This document shows positions 11,486 to 24,047 of a DNA stretch of 64,000 nt, piece by piece (within the stretch, counting starts at the first letter, position 1; every line of letters starts with the position of its first letter). The notes beneath the pieces were generated by a model. It was not told where the DNA came from. It did no database searches and saw nothing but the letters and a program-made list of their open reading frames with translations. This DNA is from Patellaria atrata CBS 101060 (Eukaryota > Ascomycota > Dothideomycetes > Patellariales > Patellariaceae): positions 500,315 to 564,314 of the forward strand of contig MU006095.1 in NCBI GenBank assembly GCA_010093705.1, read 5' to 3'. Made by a program: the position numbers and the translations under genes.

Positions 11486-13741
11486 TCATGATTTCTTCTC
11501 ACGAAAGTCGTCGAGTGATATCGGAGGCGGTTCTCTTTGCTTCTCCGGATTATGAGATCCCAACTTCTTCAACTCCGTTTCCAGAACCTCAGCAATCCTC
11601 TCTAATATCCATTCTGTCTCCAACTTATTACCCATTAGCGGACTCCTTGTCCCAAGCCAACTCCAGCCATGAACCCCTTGCTCACTACCCGAATCCTCTT
11701 TGTCAATCATACCCATTTCATGTATATCCCTGTCTTGTGGTGGATCAGGTACTTTAGGTGGTGGTCGGTGGTGTTGCTTGTCAGCCTCGTCGTGACCTAT
11801 TAGTTTCAGGTAATAAGCCCATTCTTGATATGTATATTGTTTGGGAGGGGAGGCAGAGACATCTTCGAGTAACTGTCGAAGCTCTTTCGCGAGCACAAAG
11901 TGATAGAAATGGACATCCCGTAAGACTGGGTCTCCTTCCTTATGTGCTTCCCTCGCTGCTTTGAGCTCCTCACTTTCAACATGCTTAGCCAAGCGATCGG
12001 CGAATAGATCTTCTTGCATACGGTCCTCTCCACCCGGGTGGCCATTGGTATCTCTATCCCTCTGCTCGGCAGATTTCTTCATTGAGTCCGAAAGCTGTTT
12101 GCTAAAAGCTCGTCCTTTTGTGAGTCTAGACATGCCGGCTTTGAGAGCAGAGCGAGCTCCAGTTTCATCAGGGAGGACGGTTAGAGACCCGATCCATATT
12201 GAGAAATCTTTGAATGATTTGACAACAGTGTCTCCCATATTACTAATGAGGATCGTGAGTGTCGGTACGGCAAGGAGAGTCCAGAAGACGAAGAACGGTT
12301 TTCCAGAATTACTCATGACTTCGTAGTCTCCATAGCCGATGGTAAGAAGAGACGTGTAAGAAAAGTAGAGCGACACAAAGTAAGTCCATTGTTGGTTTTT
12401 CTCCGCGTGCTGAAACACCAAAGCCCCCAGAAACCAGAGCAAAAGGGCTGCAACGCCAGATAACATAAGTGCTACCCATCTGCGGCGATTTTCTGCCTTT
12501 GTCTGAACCGCACGCATGATCTGGAATTCCTGTTCCCTTCTTTTTGTTTCTGTAAGGCCTTTGGTTGTAAATTCCATCTTTGTCCACATACCCATCTTTA
12601 CAATGCCACGATGTTCATCTATGGACTTCACTGTTTTCTCGCGCCTCTTCTCCATCATACGCGCTTGCATTTTCTCCCTACCCCTATCTAAGACCAGAGA
12701 ACGCACTGAGCCAACTACAAGACCAACCATGACGATACCTCCGATAGCAAAGGGAAATAAAAGAGACCTACCAGTGTGAGTTCGAGGCACAAAGGTTCCC
12801 CCTATACCAACAGTGAGGAGTGTAAAGTCTGCCCAGTATACTGCATTTAGAAAGGACCATCCTTCAACAAAACTAAAGATAAGTGAACCCAAAAGCATGT
12901 ACGTCACAAAACCCATAGTCTGAATCATCAATGTCCGCTGGCTAACGGTCAGCCGAAATTCCTTTTCGTAGTGACCGAGATATGAGCCAACAACTGTCAG
13001 AATCATGAGCGATGCTATTATAAAATATAGGCCGGCGGCAATGATTGCGTAGTAGTATGCTTGTCCTAGGGCATGTTCAGAAGCAGGGAGGAGTCGTAGG
13101 GTGGTCGAGGCCACTAAAACTAGGGCTATGAGGAGGAAAGAGGCCAGGAAGAAGCCAAGTATGGTTATAGACTGCGCAATGGCAAATCGTAATCGGCGGG
13201 CCATGTTTAAAAGGAGAGCTACATTGGCACTAATGGCGCAAACAAGGGATATCGAGTTGATCGCAAGGAGCCTGTGTAGTCGGAACCTATTAGCTTATGC
13301 TCTCATACTTCCTATATACTTCTAAAGTTGTGTTCGTGGCTCACCATCCTGGATCCTTTATCGGCTCTCCATGCGCTTCCGTCCCTCCAGGGGGGATATA
13401 CGTCCTCCAACTTTGTACTAAAGCACATATACTGAATGCATTCGCCATAGGCCCAAAGGTGCCTGATATACGGTTAGTTCTTATTATTTGAGACTTGAGA
13501 CTGCAGTATTAGACTCTGTACCGGCGATCAGAGGACAAGCTGTAGAGGCGAACCACCATCGGCTTTGTCATAGTCAGTACTGCTAGTTATAATCTCTGAT
13601 CAATATCTGCGCTGACCTGGGATTCATAAAGGCTCGCTCCTCTTCCTCTTGGTATTTATCGTGATCATCATGGGGGTTTTTCTCAACATCCTTTGCTGCA
13701 TTCTCGATGGTAGCATCGACACCAGGATCGGTCGTCGTCAT
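11486..13741 (-). CDS. tok1: TOK-type outward-rectifying two-pore potassium channel
   Basis: Four exons, 13741-13617, 13562-13522, 13462-13345 and 13271-11486, with introns of 54, 59 and 73 bp, give 689 aa, close to the 691 aa of yeast TOK1. The N-terminus is hydrophilic (MTTTDPGVDA). The short exons then encode RWWFASTACPLIAG and TFGPMANAF, typical of fungal TOK channels before the first span. Several hydrophobic segments follow. The first pore filter is TVGIGG (~248-253) and the second, after another membrane pair, is TIGYGD (~405-410). The tail is long, charged and cytosolic. TOK channels sit in the plasma membrane and carry outward K+ current, setting membrane potential. The first filter ends GG instead of the usual G followed by D or N; fungal TOK filters do vary here. 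Family assignment is secure; the first exon boundary is the least certain part. Confidence 0.93.
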
Positions 13742-15931
13742 TTTTCCGATGGAAGGTGTTAGGATAAGAATGTGAGTAGAGCGGTATGCATACACCGAAG
13801 GCGCTGAAGACAGGAGAGCTGGGTGGTGGTCATACCGGGCTTGTGGGCGCGATTACAATACTGGGCGAATGGGTCAAGATTCCAGGGAATGATAACCAAA
13901 TGATAACAACCTGGAACTCGACCCTGGTGAACGTTGGAGCAAGATGACGGCTGTGGCTCGTATTGTTTCGAATTTGTTGTGGCTGGTAGGGAAAGTGAGC
14001 CTATCAAACCAGCCGGAAGGATCACAGAAATGGCACCCAGCCTAAACCCCCTCAGCCGATCGGATATTGTAACCCTCCACGCCTGAAGCGACTTGGCTAC
14101 GCTCCTTATTCTCACTTCCACTCTCTCATCTCTCTCATGACAGTGTGGTTGTTCCTCTGGGATTCTCAAACAGAGACATCGCCCTCCAGACGCCGTATCC
14201 GCCATATACTCTCGAATCCATTTTCTCACTGTAATTCTATCACAGTGCACCCTATACGTGTAGCATCGCGAACCATTCCTCGACTTATACCCTCCAGTCT
14301 AAGGCCTACATTGACAGGAGAACTGACTTCTTTCTGTGTGTGCAGGAGAGAGTGTAGGCTCGCTCAGGACATGTAACCGGGGCATATTTCACTCCAATGA
14401 ATCATCTCTACGGATAGATAATGATAGGGACGGATCCTTTAAGGGCTGAGTATACACCCTAGATGCTTCCGGGAGGGTTTGTTCAATTCAAAGTTGTGTC
14501 TCATTTTCCTGTCGAGCATTATACTGGTTCTATTCAACCTCTGTTGTCGTTCTCTATAGATGCCGCTGTAGATTGCTCGCCTCTACGCTACAAGCTGAAT
14601 CAATGGTTCGTATAACCTGTAGTACTCGACAAGTATACCCTGATATCCCTCAGGTACTCTCAACGCCTCGTTAGCGTAAATTTCAGTTTGGTAGACCCCA
14701 AGGGTGAGCTCACGGCTCCGCTTACCTAAGTCGGGCAGGCCCTTAAGTTACCTTAGGGTATCTCGTCTTCGCCAGACTTTTCTCCACACGCGTCAAAAAT
14801 TATCATCATCAATACCCGTTTCGACAACTACCAACAACAACGATATCAATCAGCCATTAGATTCGTCTGTCTTATATCTTTTTTACGATGAATAACGTTT
14901 TCTTGTATTGCTTCCCGCGATAGCAGTCGTTGCCACTTGACTTGCATCGGTCACCGCCGCGCCGTCCTCTCTAAGTCACCGAATGCCCAACCCCGAAAGC
15001 GTTTACAGGTAATTGAATTTTTACGTGTTCTTCGTTCATCTCCACCCCCTCTTCCTTTCGCACCACGACCTCTCATCCTCGTGTGAAGTTCAAGGTTGAC
15101 GGTATTGGTGTGTCATCCCTTATAACATCGCCGGTGCCTTCCGTTCATCACTCTTCACACCATCTTCCCTTCCCCGTGGCGTCGTGTGTTTTCTTCTAAG
15201 GTACAGTAGTAAACACTCGACCGCTGGGAAACTGGGGAAGATGTGGATGCCGGGGAGCAAGTGACCGGTAACGTTGTTAGGTGTTTTCTGAGGAAGTCTG
15301 GCTCACCGACTTAGACCTTGGCTATCAGCAAGGCCTCGAGAGTATTTTTGTAAGTGGTTGAGGTATAAACTCAGTGGATATAATGCTAAATCCAACGCAG
15401 CCTTGACGACGAGCCCGTCTAATCTTGAGGATTTACCGCCTTTAGGCGAAATCAAGATGATCTCAGCTACCGGAAATGAGCCTATGGTAATTTCCTTAGT
15501 AACGGTTAGTCAACTCTCCTGTAGTTTGTCAAGTCTGACATTGTTAACAAGTAGCTTCCCATACAAGGTCATACCTCAGTTCTCAACCTGGCTGGGTCAC
15601 CCCCTTCTGAGTGAGACGGCCTAACTAGTTCTAGCTCGGTGGATGGATGTCCACAATGCCGTCTCGGATGCATTCTCGCTCCGTAGGATTCAAACCTCGA
15701 TATACTGTGGGAGGAGCACGCTATAGAACTCTTCCATCATCCCCTCTGATATATTGTCGGAACCGCGCACAATGTCATATTGTCACCTATCAATCGAGAT
15801 CCAAGTAATCCGCCGACGAGTCTCTTGGGCCATGTCAACCAGTTCTACCTAATACTGTACCTCACACGTTTAGCATATTATGATATGCCTTCAGCAACTG
15901 TTCAAGCGAGTGATGATTGCCTCGCTAGCTG

Positions 15932-16327
15932 TTAGAGATAAAGCTGGTGAATACCACCTATGAGAAACTTCCCCTCATTCCGAGTGGCCACAATCGCCAA
16001 GGAATAAGATAACGCGTCAGAGGGCAATTCCGAAACCGTAGTTCCGGCCACTGCGTCCCATGCATTTCGAAAGACTCTAGACCACAATAGGACTTCAGCC
16101 GAATTCAATTCTAGTTCTAGGAGTGCGAGTCTCAAGACAAAGGCGAGATCTTTACCAAATATGGAGCACGACCGAGGACAATTTCCAGAGAAAGTATACC
16201 ATCGCATTAGAGGCCGGGCTTCCAAGGAGTCCATGGTTCGTCCCTTGTAATACACATCGACCATACATATCGATTGTAGTATAACCAACAACATGGTTAT
16301 ACTCCAGAGGTTGCGGAAGTACAGCAA
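15932..16327 (-). other. Isolated 131-codon open frame, unrecognised
   Basis: The minus strand is open for 131 codons. The second half reads like structured protein (ELNSAEVLLWSRVFRNAW, SLAIVATRNEGKFLIGG), but the N-terminal part is irregular, no splice-linked neighbour was found and no family is recognised. It could be a relic exon of a decayed gene or chance. I would not annotate it as a functional gene. Confidence 0.2.
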
Positions 16328-17707
16328 TCTTCCATATCAGAAACCTCTCTAGACTGATATCAGCCTATCGTTGTTTGATCTGCGTGCACGGTCGGAATGT
16401 CGCCCCTTGAGTACTTCCGCTGTGAAACTTATTCCGGCATTGTCTAGCAAAAAGTTCAACGTTGCTAAGCATACTACTAGGGTCTTTTCCGTTTGGTTCC
16501 TGCGCTCTTGGAACATTTGAGCACCTTCGACGCCTTATGTCAAAACGTCTCGCAACTAAGTCTGATGGCTTCCTAGTCCTGCATCATCACTATCTGATCA
16601 AAGTAACTAAGAGTTCCCATTCTCAGAAATGACGATGTAAGCCTAGAATGCCAATGGTTATGCACGAGCTTAACAATTCCCTTACACGTGTCCGTTCGCA
16701 ACTGAAAAACTCAAAGGCGGTTCCTGGAAGGAGGGAGAGTCCTGTTTAGGAATCGATAGCATGGGTAGAGAGGACTACGAGCTGGAAGAGGCCTATAATC
16801 TAGATATAGCGGAACACTCTTGTTTCCGCTTCCCAAGACGGTAAATGGAATGTGTTTGGGACGCAAACACCATCGATAAGGTCACAAGAACCTAGCCATT
16901 GTTAAGATGTTGAAGCACAGTCTGTTCGCGCCACTACCCAGCCTGATTTCGGGCAGAAGTTCGATAATCGGTGGGATTTTTCTATCAGTTAATAGATAGA
17001 AGGTCGAAGAGCGCAAACAAGGGTCCAAAACACATACTATAAGAATATAGCACTCAAATTCGTATCGGGAGGCCCTATGATCCTAGTCAAGCTGATTTTT
17101 ACTCAAAAGGTCGGCATGAAGCCATATTTTACCCCTTCCTTTCGAACAGAAATTTCAACGAACTGAATTAGACATGCATCCACAGGATGTGACTAATTTT
17201 CACAATGCATCATCTGTCTGCGAGGGTATTTCCAAGAGACAGTATGTGCACATTCTTGACCAGGAAACTCTGTCGCAGGGCTATTAGATCAGAATTATCA
17301 TAAATTGAACACGAACATGCAATGTTTCGATTCGTGCGAGTACGAATCTCATTACACTTTTGAAAGGGGAGATGTTCTGGAACCCTAGGCTTGGAGGTAG
17401 ACCGTGCCGAAATTCCTCGAGTTGAAGTTTGAAAGCAGTAAGAGATTCGTAGCTTGTTACTCGCCGGAGATGAGAATTAACTTAAAGTTTAATGTTTTCA
17501 ACGTCCCGAGCTCGATTGTATTCTCGACATAACCATTCTGTTTAATTTTCGTGCTCTGGAAAATAGATATCTCAAGAGATTGGTTATTTCCGCAAATTTG
17601 AGCAAGGTTTCAATCAATTCTATTCAGAATCTCGCATTCACCATCTCTCAGAAAGCCATATAGGGGCCATTCTGCGTTGCATCTTGTTAACGGGGATTTA
17701 GATCTAA

Positions 17708-17981
17708 ATGCCGCATCTATGGATGAAGAAACGAAGATGGACCTCAATTACGGACATTCCCAAACGTGTCAAAGTTGGCGATGACAAAGGAAGATGTCGT
17801 CTACGAAGCCATCCCATCCGCTATCAGGTGTATTCTCAACTCTCTCGTCTTTGCATCCAAAACAGGCATTTTAGCGTATGGAAAAAGTCCAACGCAGACT
17901 GCTGGTATTGTGACCGGAATACTGGAGTGGTGGTCGTCAACGCGGCCATCAATGAGGGTTCAACGTGAGTCTCTACTTTGA
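17708..17981 (+). other. Possible relic exon, unrecognised
   Basis: Two overlapping plus-strand frames are open here. The frame beginning at 17766 reads KEDVVYEAIPSAIRCILNSL and then TAGIVTGILEWWSSTRPS, which looks more like real protein than its surroundings. The upstream frame is disturbed and no consistent exon chain could be built, so if this was coding it is probably decayed. No family is recognised. Confidence 0.2.
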
Positions 17982-20756
17982 AAGATGACTACATAACTTT
18001 TTTGCTGCTCTCTTGACAACTACTCTGGCGTCGACTCCCTCGGTTGACGCTATTTTCAAGTTATGAGCAAATCCTGTACGACTATCACGTCGAAGAGCGA
18101 AAAGAATGTTTAGTACGCCATGTGGTAGTCCCCATTACGCGGTTTCAGAAGTCGTCCTAACACTTCCGTGAACTCAACTGCGTGATCAGATCCTAGAACC
18201 AACGATTTCAGCAGAGCGTGGAGACCCAACTTCGACATGCTTTGGTAAAGCCGGTGGCCAATGGGTTGATTAAGGGTTATAAATCGAATTACCTCCTACC
18301 GGTTATTGCTTGGACATTAAATTATTTCTTCAACAGTGGGATTAGTCATGGAAGAATGATGCATTCAAACTGTATAACGATAGAATTGCCGTACGACTTT
18401 AATAGGAACCGATACCCGGACCGGTTCACCGTCGGAGAAGACCCAAGCGAGCCTGTTACGGACCTCAGTATATACCGCTATCTCTATCGGAAGGAACCTT
18501 TCACGTCACTCTCACATTCAATCAAGCTCTTCTTCCAAAGGTGTCGTGGACATCTGGATCCAACGTCCTGTTGTTGTTGCTTCATAAGATTCCTCATGGA
18601 TATTAAGTGTCCACCTTATTCGCCATAGCCTGCGGTTTAGCAGTCCTACTCCTCCATAGATGGAAATAGGATGATCTCTTGCCTTCATTCGTTGGTTGGG
18701 GAGGAAGGGAAGAGCTTGTTGGGACGACTGCTGGCCTCCACCGGGAGCATATTGTTTCGGTAATTTCTTCGGCTTTGGTTTCATTATTTTCTTGTCTCGT
18801 TTGATAGACTGGAGGTCCTCGGGTGTCCGTATTGAGAGTGAAGTAGAGCACTTACGGTATTCATCTGAGATAGTAGGAGGAAATGTAGAAGTTTTCTGTG
18901 GAAGAGACGATGCAATCTATCCGCTTGTTAGATGTTTGCTTTTTTTGGTACAGTTGGGGTGGCGATTGTCACTTTTATCCTCAAAAAACTTAGTATATCC
19001 AATCATTAGAGCAAATGCAGAGAATTTCCTATAGGCCACCGGCCATTCCTGTGAACGTCTAGGCCAGTGATGATCATAGCGCGCTTTACCATTTCATCAA
19101 GGCGCGGAGATACCGATTTGGTGCGATATAGCGATGATAAAACAAGTGACCAGTCCTTATCCCATATGATAGTCTGTTTGTGGCTTTGTGTAACATTCAT
19201 GTCTCATACCGAAACCACAGGACTCCACGGTAGCATGACTCATTGTATTGTTCTCTCCCTTGTTTCTATTCAAAGGCCTTCACCGCTTTCAAATTTGAGA
19301 GTTACTGTTTCCTATTCTTCATCAATAGACTAAGTTACCACCAGAATGTTGTCTGACTACAGGAGGGCCCATCGTAATTGCCAAAGGATCCACAGCAGGT
19401 CCCCTTCAGATCGTACACTTTTATGCGCAAGTCTCAAACACTTAAGCTGTTGTATCTGCGATTCTTAACCATGTCAGGATCTAGATGAAGGAATGCATAT
19501 AGCACCCAACGGCCCCTTTTCTTCAGAGTATACCCGTCCACTCAAGCTCATGTATCTTCCGTTGTTCGCATTTTAGTATTACAGTCTGAACTGTGAACAT
19601 ATGGATCAAGATGCTCTCCAGTGTCTAAGGGAAGGATTACTGCGGAAGGTAGCGCTACCTTTGATATCAACCTATTTTCGCAAGGTCCAATCCGGCTGAG
19701 AGCATTCTACAGCGGCCTGTGTGCTATGTTACCGTGGAATGTATCTGCAGTGTCTCTGAGGGGATCAAGATTTATGGATCGCGAGACGGTCTGCTCCGGG
19801 CATTGAACAGTGTGCTAAGACTTCCGTGGGCCTTCTCATGATGTGATGCATCTTCTAACCCTTGTGAGGAGTTTTCCAGGATCAGTAAGTCCCCTGGAAG
19901 CCCTTCTCAGATGCCATTACGGAGCAGTCAGCATTATTGGCGATATCCCTCGCACTCTACTCTCGGGTTAGTAAAGGTCGCCTCAACCTTGCCTCTGTGC
20001 GTCATAAAACTTGGTATATCTTCACTTCCATCTTGGAGAGCATGTAGGGTTCGAAAGACATGAGTAGTTGATTGTTCTCCCCAATATAACTTGCCGACCG
20101 GCCCACCGAGCGCATCCGACTATAGAACCGAATGGTGACTTAGCAGGTTTAATTTGAAGAGATACAACAACTCGTGTTGCTGTTGATGTGACTCTGCCGA
20201 ACGGGTTATTAAAGAGAACGGAACGAAGCGGATGTACTCTCTTTTCACTATCCGCAGCAAGAGGAAACGAGCAAGATCATGGAGACTTCAGCCCCTACGG
20301 GATTTAACGCTGCAAACGAGGTATGATTGAAAAAAGGCATTATTAAGCTATTCTATTCTCACTCTTAATCCTCAAACGAAAGAACATGCACGCCGGACTC
20401 AAATGGGCTCAATATCGACCTGGCGGACGGATGGATGACATAAGCAAACTCCGTCCACCCCCTTTACCACTCCCTCCTTCCAACGCCCCTTCCTAAGTCT
20501 ACCGCGCACCGAACTAACTTCCAGAAAGTACCTTCCCGGTCGAATTTTTTCACAACAAACACAAACGAAGCTCACGCCCCTCGCTCAATTCTTGGCACTG
20601 GTTTAAAAGCCGGCACTGCCGCTCCATCACGTAACCTTCTTTTCTTCCTCCACCTACTCACCTCCACGTCAATCCCTTCCACCTTCCTTCATTTGTAGAG
20701 TTCCATCCGCATTACCTTCATCAATCAAATCTCCAAATCACCTTTCTTTTCTCAAG

Positions 20757-22949
20757 ATGGCCCCTCTTGGAGATCTTTCGAGCGCTTTGGAAAAGTTGTC
20801 AGTCTCCGGCATTGACAACAAACCCAAACTTGAGTCCATCGCTGAAGCTGGCGACGATTCCGAAACCACCCAAGCCCAGGCTGAGACCGCCAAAGAAGCA
20901 GCTACACCCGCACAAGGAACTGAGAAGGAATCGGCTGAAGTACGCGCTAAGAACTTTGGTTGGGTTGACCCAGAGCCGTTCAAGTACGATTTGTTCAACG
21001 AAGTGAACGTTAAGCCCAAGGATGGTAGGGATTTTAAGGACGATGATGAGTTGAAGGACGGTGTGATATTTCGTAGTCAGGCTTGGACTGATACAACTAC
21101 TAAGTATGAGTTTACTGGTGAGATTGGCGAAGTTGGAGAGCGTATTCCGACACTCGAGAAGGCCCTGTTCAATGAAGAGACCGTCGCGAAACCTGGTGAA
21201 CATGTTGAAGCCTATGAGGTTTATAAAATCGTCATCGAAGGACCCAAGTTTATTTCACCGATCGACAACGTGAGTAATTCAAAGCAGGCCTTTTCCAATC
21301 TGCTGCTAATTTGCCATCAGTTTGAGGATGCCGGATTGCACCCTGTAATGCTCGAGAATATCAAGTTATCTCAGTATCCTCGTCCAACTCCTATTCAGGC
21401 CCACACGATCCCCGGTGTTCTTCTGGGCAATGACATTGTCGGATGCGCTCAGACAGGTAAGTTAAAAGTCAACTAGTCTTCTGACCAAAAGTCTTCTTTT
21501 TACCCAAGCTAACACGTACATTAAGGTTCTGGTAAGACTGCTGCGTATCTTATTCCTATCTTGTCTCGCATGATGGGTAAGGCAAGTAAGCTCTGTGGTC
21601 GCCGTCCTATGCCAGGTGAAGATTTCAAAATCAAGGCGGAGCCACTCGTTGTCGTCGTTTGTCCAAGCCGTGAACTGGCTCTTCAAATCTTCGATGAATG
21701 CCGCCGTTTGTGCTATCGCTCAATGTTGCGCCCATGTATTGTCTATGGTGGAGCCCCGAAGATGGGTCAACGTGCCGAACTCCAACGTGGTTGTGACATT
21801 CTCATTGGAACGACTGGTCGCCTCTGCGACTTCCTTGATAACGAACCTCATGTCCTCTCACTTGGTCGTGTCAAGTAAACATTCCTATGCTATATTATTT
21901 GTATCCTGCTAATACACTCTAGGTACACTGTTGTTGATGAAGCTGATGAAATGCTCAACGCAGCCTGGGAGGAGGAACTTGACAAGATCCTTGTTGGTGC
22001 TAGTAAGTGGCCTGACTATCTATGCATGTTCTCTTCATTTTCTAACTTCTGCGGTAGCGACTAATGCTGATGATGATCACATTTTCATGATGTTCTCAGC
22101 TACATTTAACAAGCAGGCTCGATTACTTGCTTCGAAGTATATGGCTGCTGATTACATTCGTATCCGCGTTGGTCGTACCGGTTCCACTCACACGAACATC
22201 ACTCAAGATGTCATTCGCGTTGAGCCGCACCAGAAGCGTGAGGCACTTATTGATCGTCTCTTCATGTGGAAGCCGTGCCGTACCATTGTCTTCGTCAATT
22301 CCAAACACATGGCTGATCTATTGGACGACTTCCTCTACAATGATCATCGCTTACCAACAACTTCAATTCACTCTGATCGTACACAACTTGAGCGTGAGGA
22401 TGCTCTGTAAGTTTTCTACGTCCTCGCCTTCATCATCTCTCTACTAACCATTATAGTCGTTCTTTCAAGGTTGGATCCTCACCAATCTTGATTGCTACCG
22501 GTGTCATGGCGCGTGGTATGGACATCCGCAATGTTCAACACATCATCAATTATGACTTGCCTTCTGCTGACCATGGTGGTATCGATGAGTACATTCACCG
22601 CATCGGTCGTACCGCTCGCATGGGTTACAACGGGTTGGCCACTTCCTTCTATACTGAAAAGGACGAAGGATTGGCTCTGCCTCTTGTCAAGATTCTCCTT
22701 GAATCCAAGCAAAAGATCCCGGATTTCCTTCAACATCTTGTCCCGGAAGATGGTATCATTGACTTCGACGATGATACTAGCGACGATGAACCTGATCCAG
22801 ATACTACTGCTGCTGCTGATCAAGCTTCCGGTGATCAAGAAAGCGTGGGTGGCCAATCTAACCGCATGGACAAGGCTGATGATGTCTTTTACGATGCTAA
22901 TACCGAAGTCGAAGGTGGGGGTGTCGCTATCAACAACTCCGTTTGGTAA
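20757..22949 (+). CDS. Ded1/DDX3-type DEAD-box RNA helicase
   Basis: Six exons, 20757-21269, 21321-21456, 21526-21874, 21923-22002, 22058-22406 and 22457-22949, with introns of 48-69 bp, give 639 aa. Motifs in order: a Q-motif region (YPRPTPIQAHTIP, ~190-202), Walker A AQTGSGKT (214-221), PSRELAL for motif Ia, TTGRL for Ib, DEAD (338-341), SAT (373-375), then IFVNSK, ATGVMARGMDI and HRIGRTAR (523-530). The N-terminus is acidic and low-complexity; the acidic tail ends GGVAINNSVW. Ded1/DDX3 helicases remodel mRNA during translation initiation in the cytosol. The core is intact, so activity is likely, but PSREL (usually PTREL), TTGRL (usually TPGRL) and GMDI (usually GLDI) are unusual and suggest a divergent paralogue rather than the main Ded1. 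Upstream, 20.44-20.75 kb is a pyrimidine-rich housekeeping-type promoter. Confidence 0.93.
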
Positions 22950-24047
22950 ATCCAATCGCTGAGGATTCTACATCCGCAACGTTGTTTTTTCTACCACAAC
23001 GTTCGCGACATCTGACTGGATCTCCGCATGTATAAATACCCCTGGATTCTTCAATTTCTTCACTCTGTCCTCCAATGCTTCTTCCAGCTGTGTGTTATGT
23101 CCTACAATCAAGGTGGTCTATGGAAATGATGGTAGGTGGATGTTCATGAATCGCAGGTTCATGGAGGCTGGAAACCATCGGTGGGATAAAGGTGGGCGAA
23201 AAGGGCGATGATTGTAGCTAGCTCAGTGAATTTCAAAAGACTTGTTATGTCAACTTATTGCCGTTCCCTGCAGATTGCCAAGTCATGATTCGTTTACCAC
23301 ATAGTTGCTGGCTTCACTTCTCAAATTTAACTTCAACCTAGATAGACCCGCCCCTAACCCTCTGTTCAACACCATAGTTGGTGTTTACTCCCACTCCGTG
23401 ATATTCGCCACCGAGGGCTCATTTACAAAAAGGAAAAAGGGCCAACCCAGTTAAGATAACCAATCGGTCGCTGATCGGCCGTTGCTAGGGAAACAACGGG
23501 CAGGTGCTCTTACTTCACCCGGGTTTATTTCGGAACGCCCTTTGTACTCAGAACACCAACTGGAGATGTATGATGTCATAGTGGTGATGCTTCTCTTTTT
23601 GAACAGTACATCTGTAACTATTGATGTTGTCTCACTTGAAGCAGTTGGTATGTGTTGTAGATTATCTTTTTTACAAATTCCAATTGCATCAAATGCCCCA
23701 TTAGATATTCCCTTGATATTTAAGAATGGCTGATGCACAGTCCATCATTCATGGTTTCACCCTTAAACCCTCTCAGGGTGTACTAACGCACATATCAAAA
23801 CTTGGTATCAGGAAACATCGGATAGTGAGAATTCTCATGAGAAGAGAAAAGGTATCTGTCCCAATGCGCCCGCTGTCCCGGATAAACTGTCAGTTGAGCA
23901 AGATCTTCTAGATTGAATCGAGGTGAGTGTCGTCGTTTTCACGGATTGAGAAGTCAAAAATCTCGTGGGACCTAGATATGGGATCGTAGACGATCATTTC
24001 TTCCTTATGAGCTGTTAGCGGATCAAGCTCATCTTCGGGTATGAAAT
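22950..24047. other. Intergenic region
   Basis: Contains the helicase 3' UTR (first ~250 bases) and unremarkable DNA. Short frames on both strands around 23.45-23.9 kb overlap each other and show no protein-like features. No repeat or RNA gene is recognised. Confidence 0.45.

Larger units (their letters stand above)
13742..20756. other. Gene desert of about 7 kb
   Basis: Between the potassium channel and the DEAD-box helicase, no frame on either strand gives a recognisable protein or a convincing exon chain. It includes the channel's 5' flank (to ~14.3 kb), a pyrimidine-rich promoter-like stretch at 14.93-15.2 kb, isolated open frames near 15.9-16.3, 17.7-18.0 and 18.2-18.6 kb, and the helicase promoter (20.4-20.76 kb, rich in CCACC/CTTCC pyrimidine runs). 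No terminal repeats or transposase were spotted. It may be decayed genes, decayed repeats or non-coding RNA territory. Confidence 0.5.

Noticed and set aside
13759-14250. 163-codon minus-strand frame upstream of the potassium channel
   Set aside because: Sits in the channel's 5' flank, reads like scrambled sequence and does not splice into a recognisable protein.
18218-18628. 136-codon plus-strand frame
   Set aside because: Cys run and erratic composition; no family, no splice partners, overlapped by open frames in other phases.
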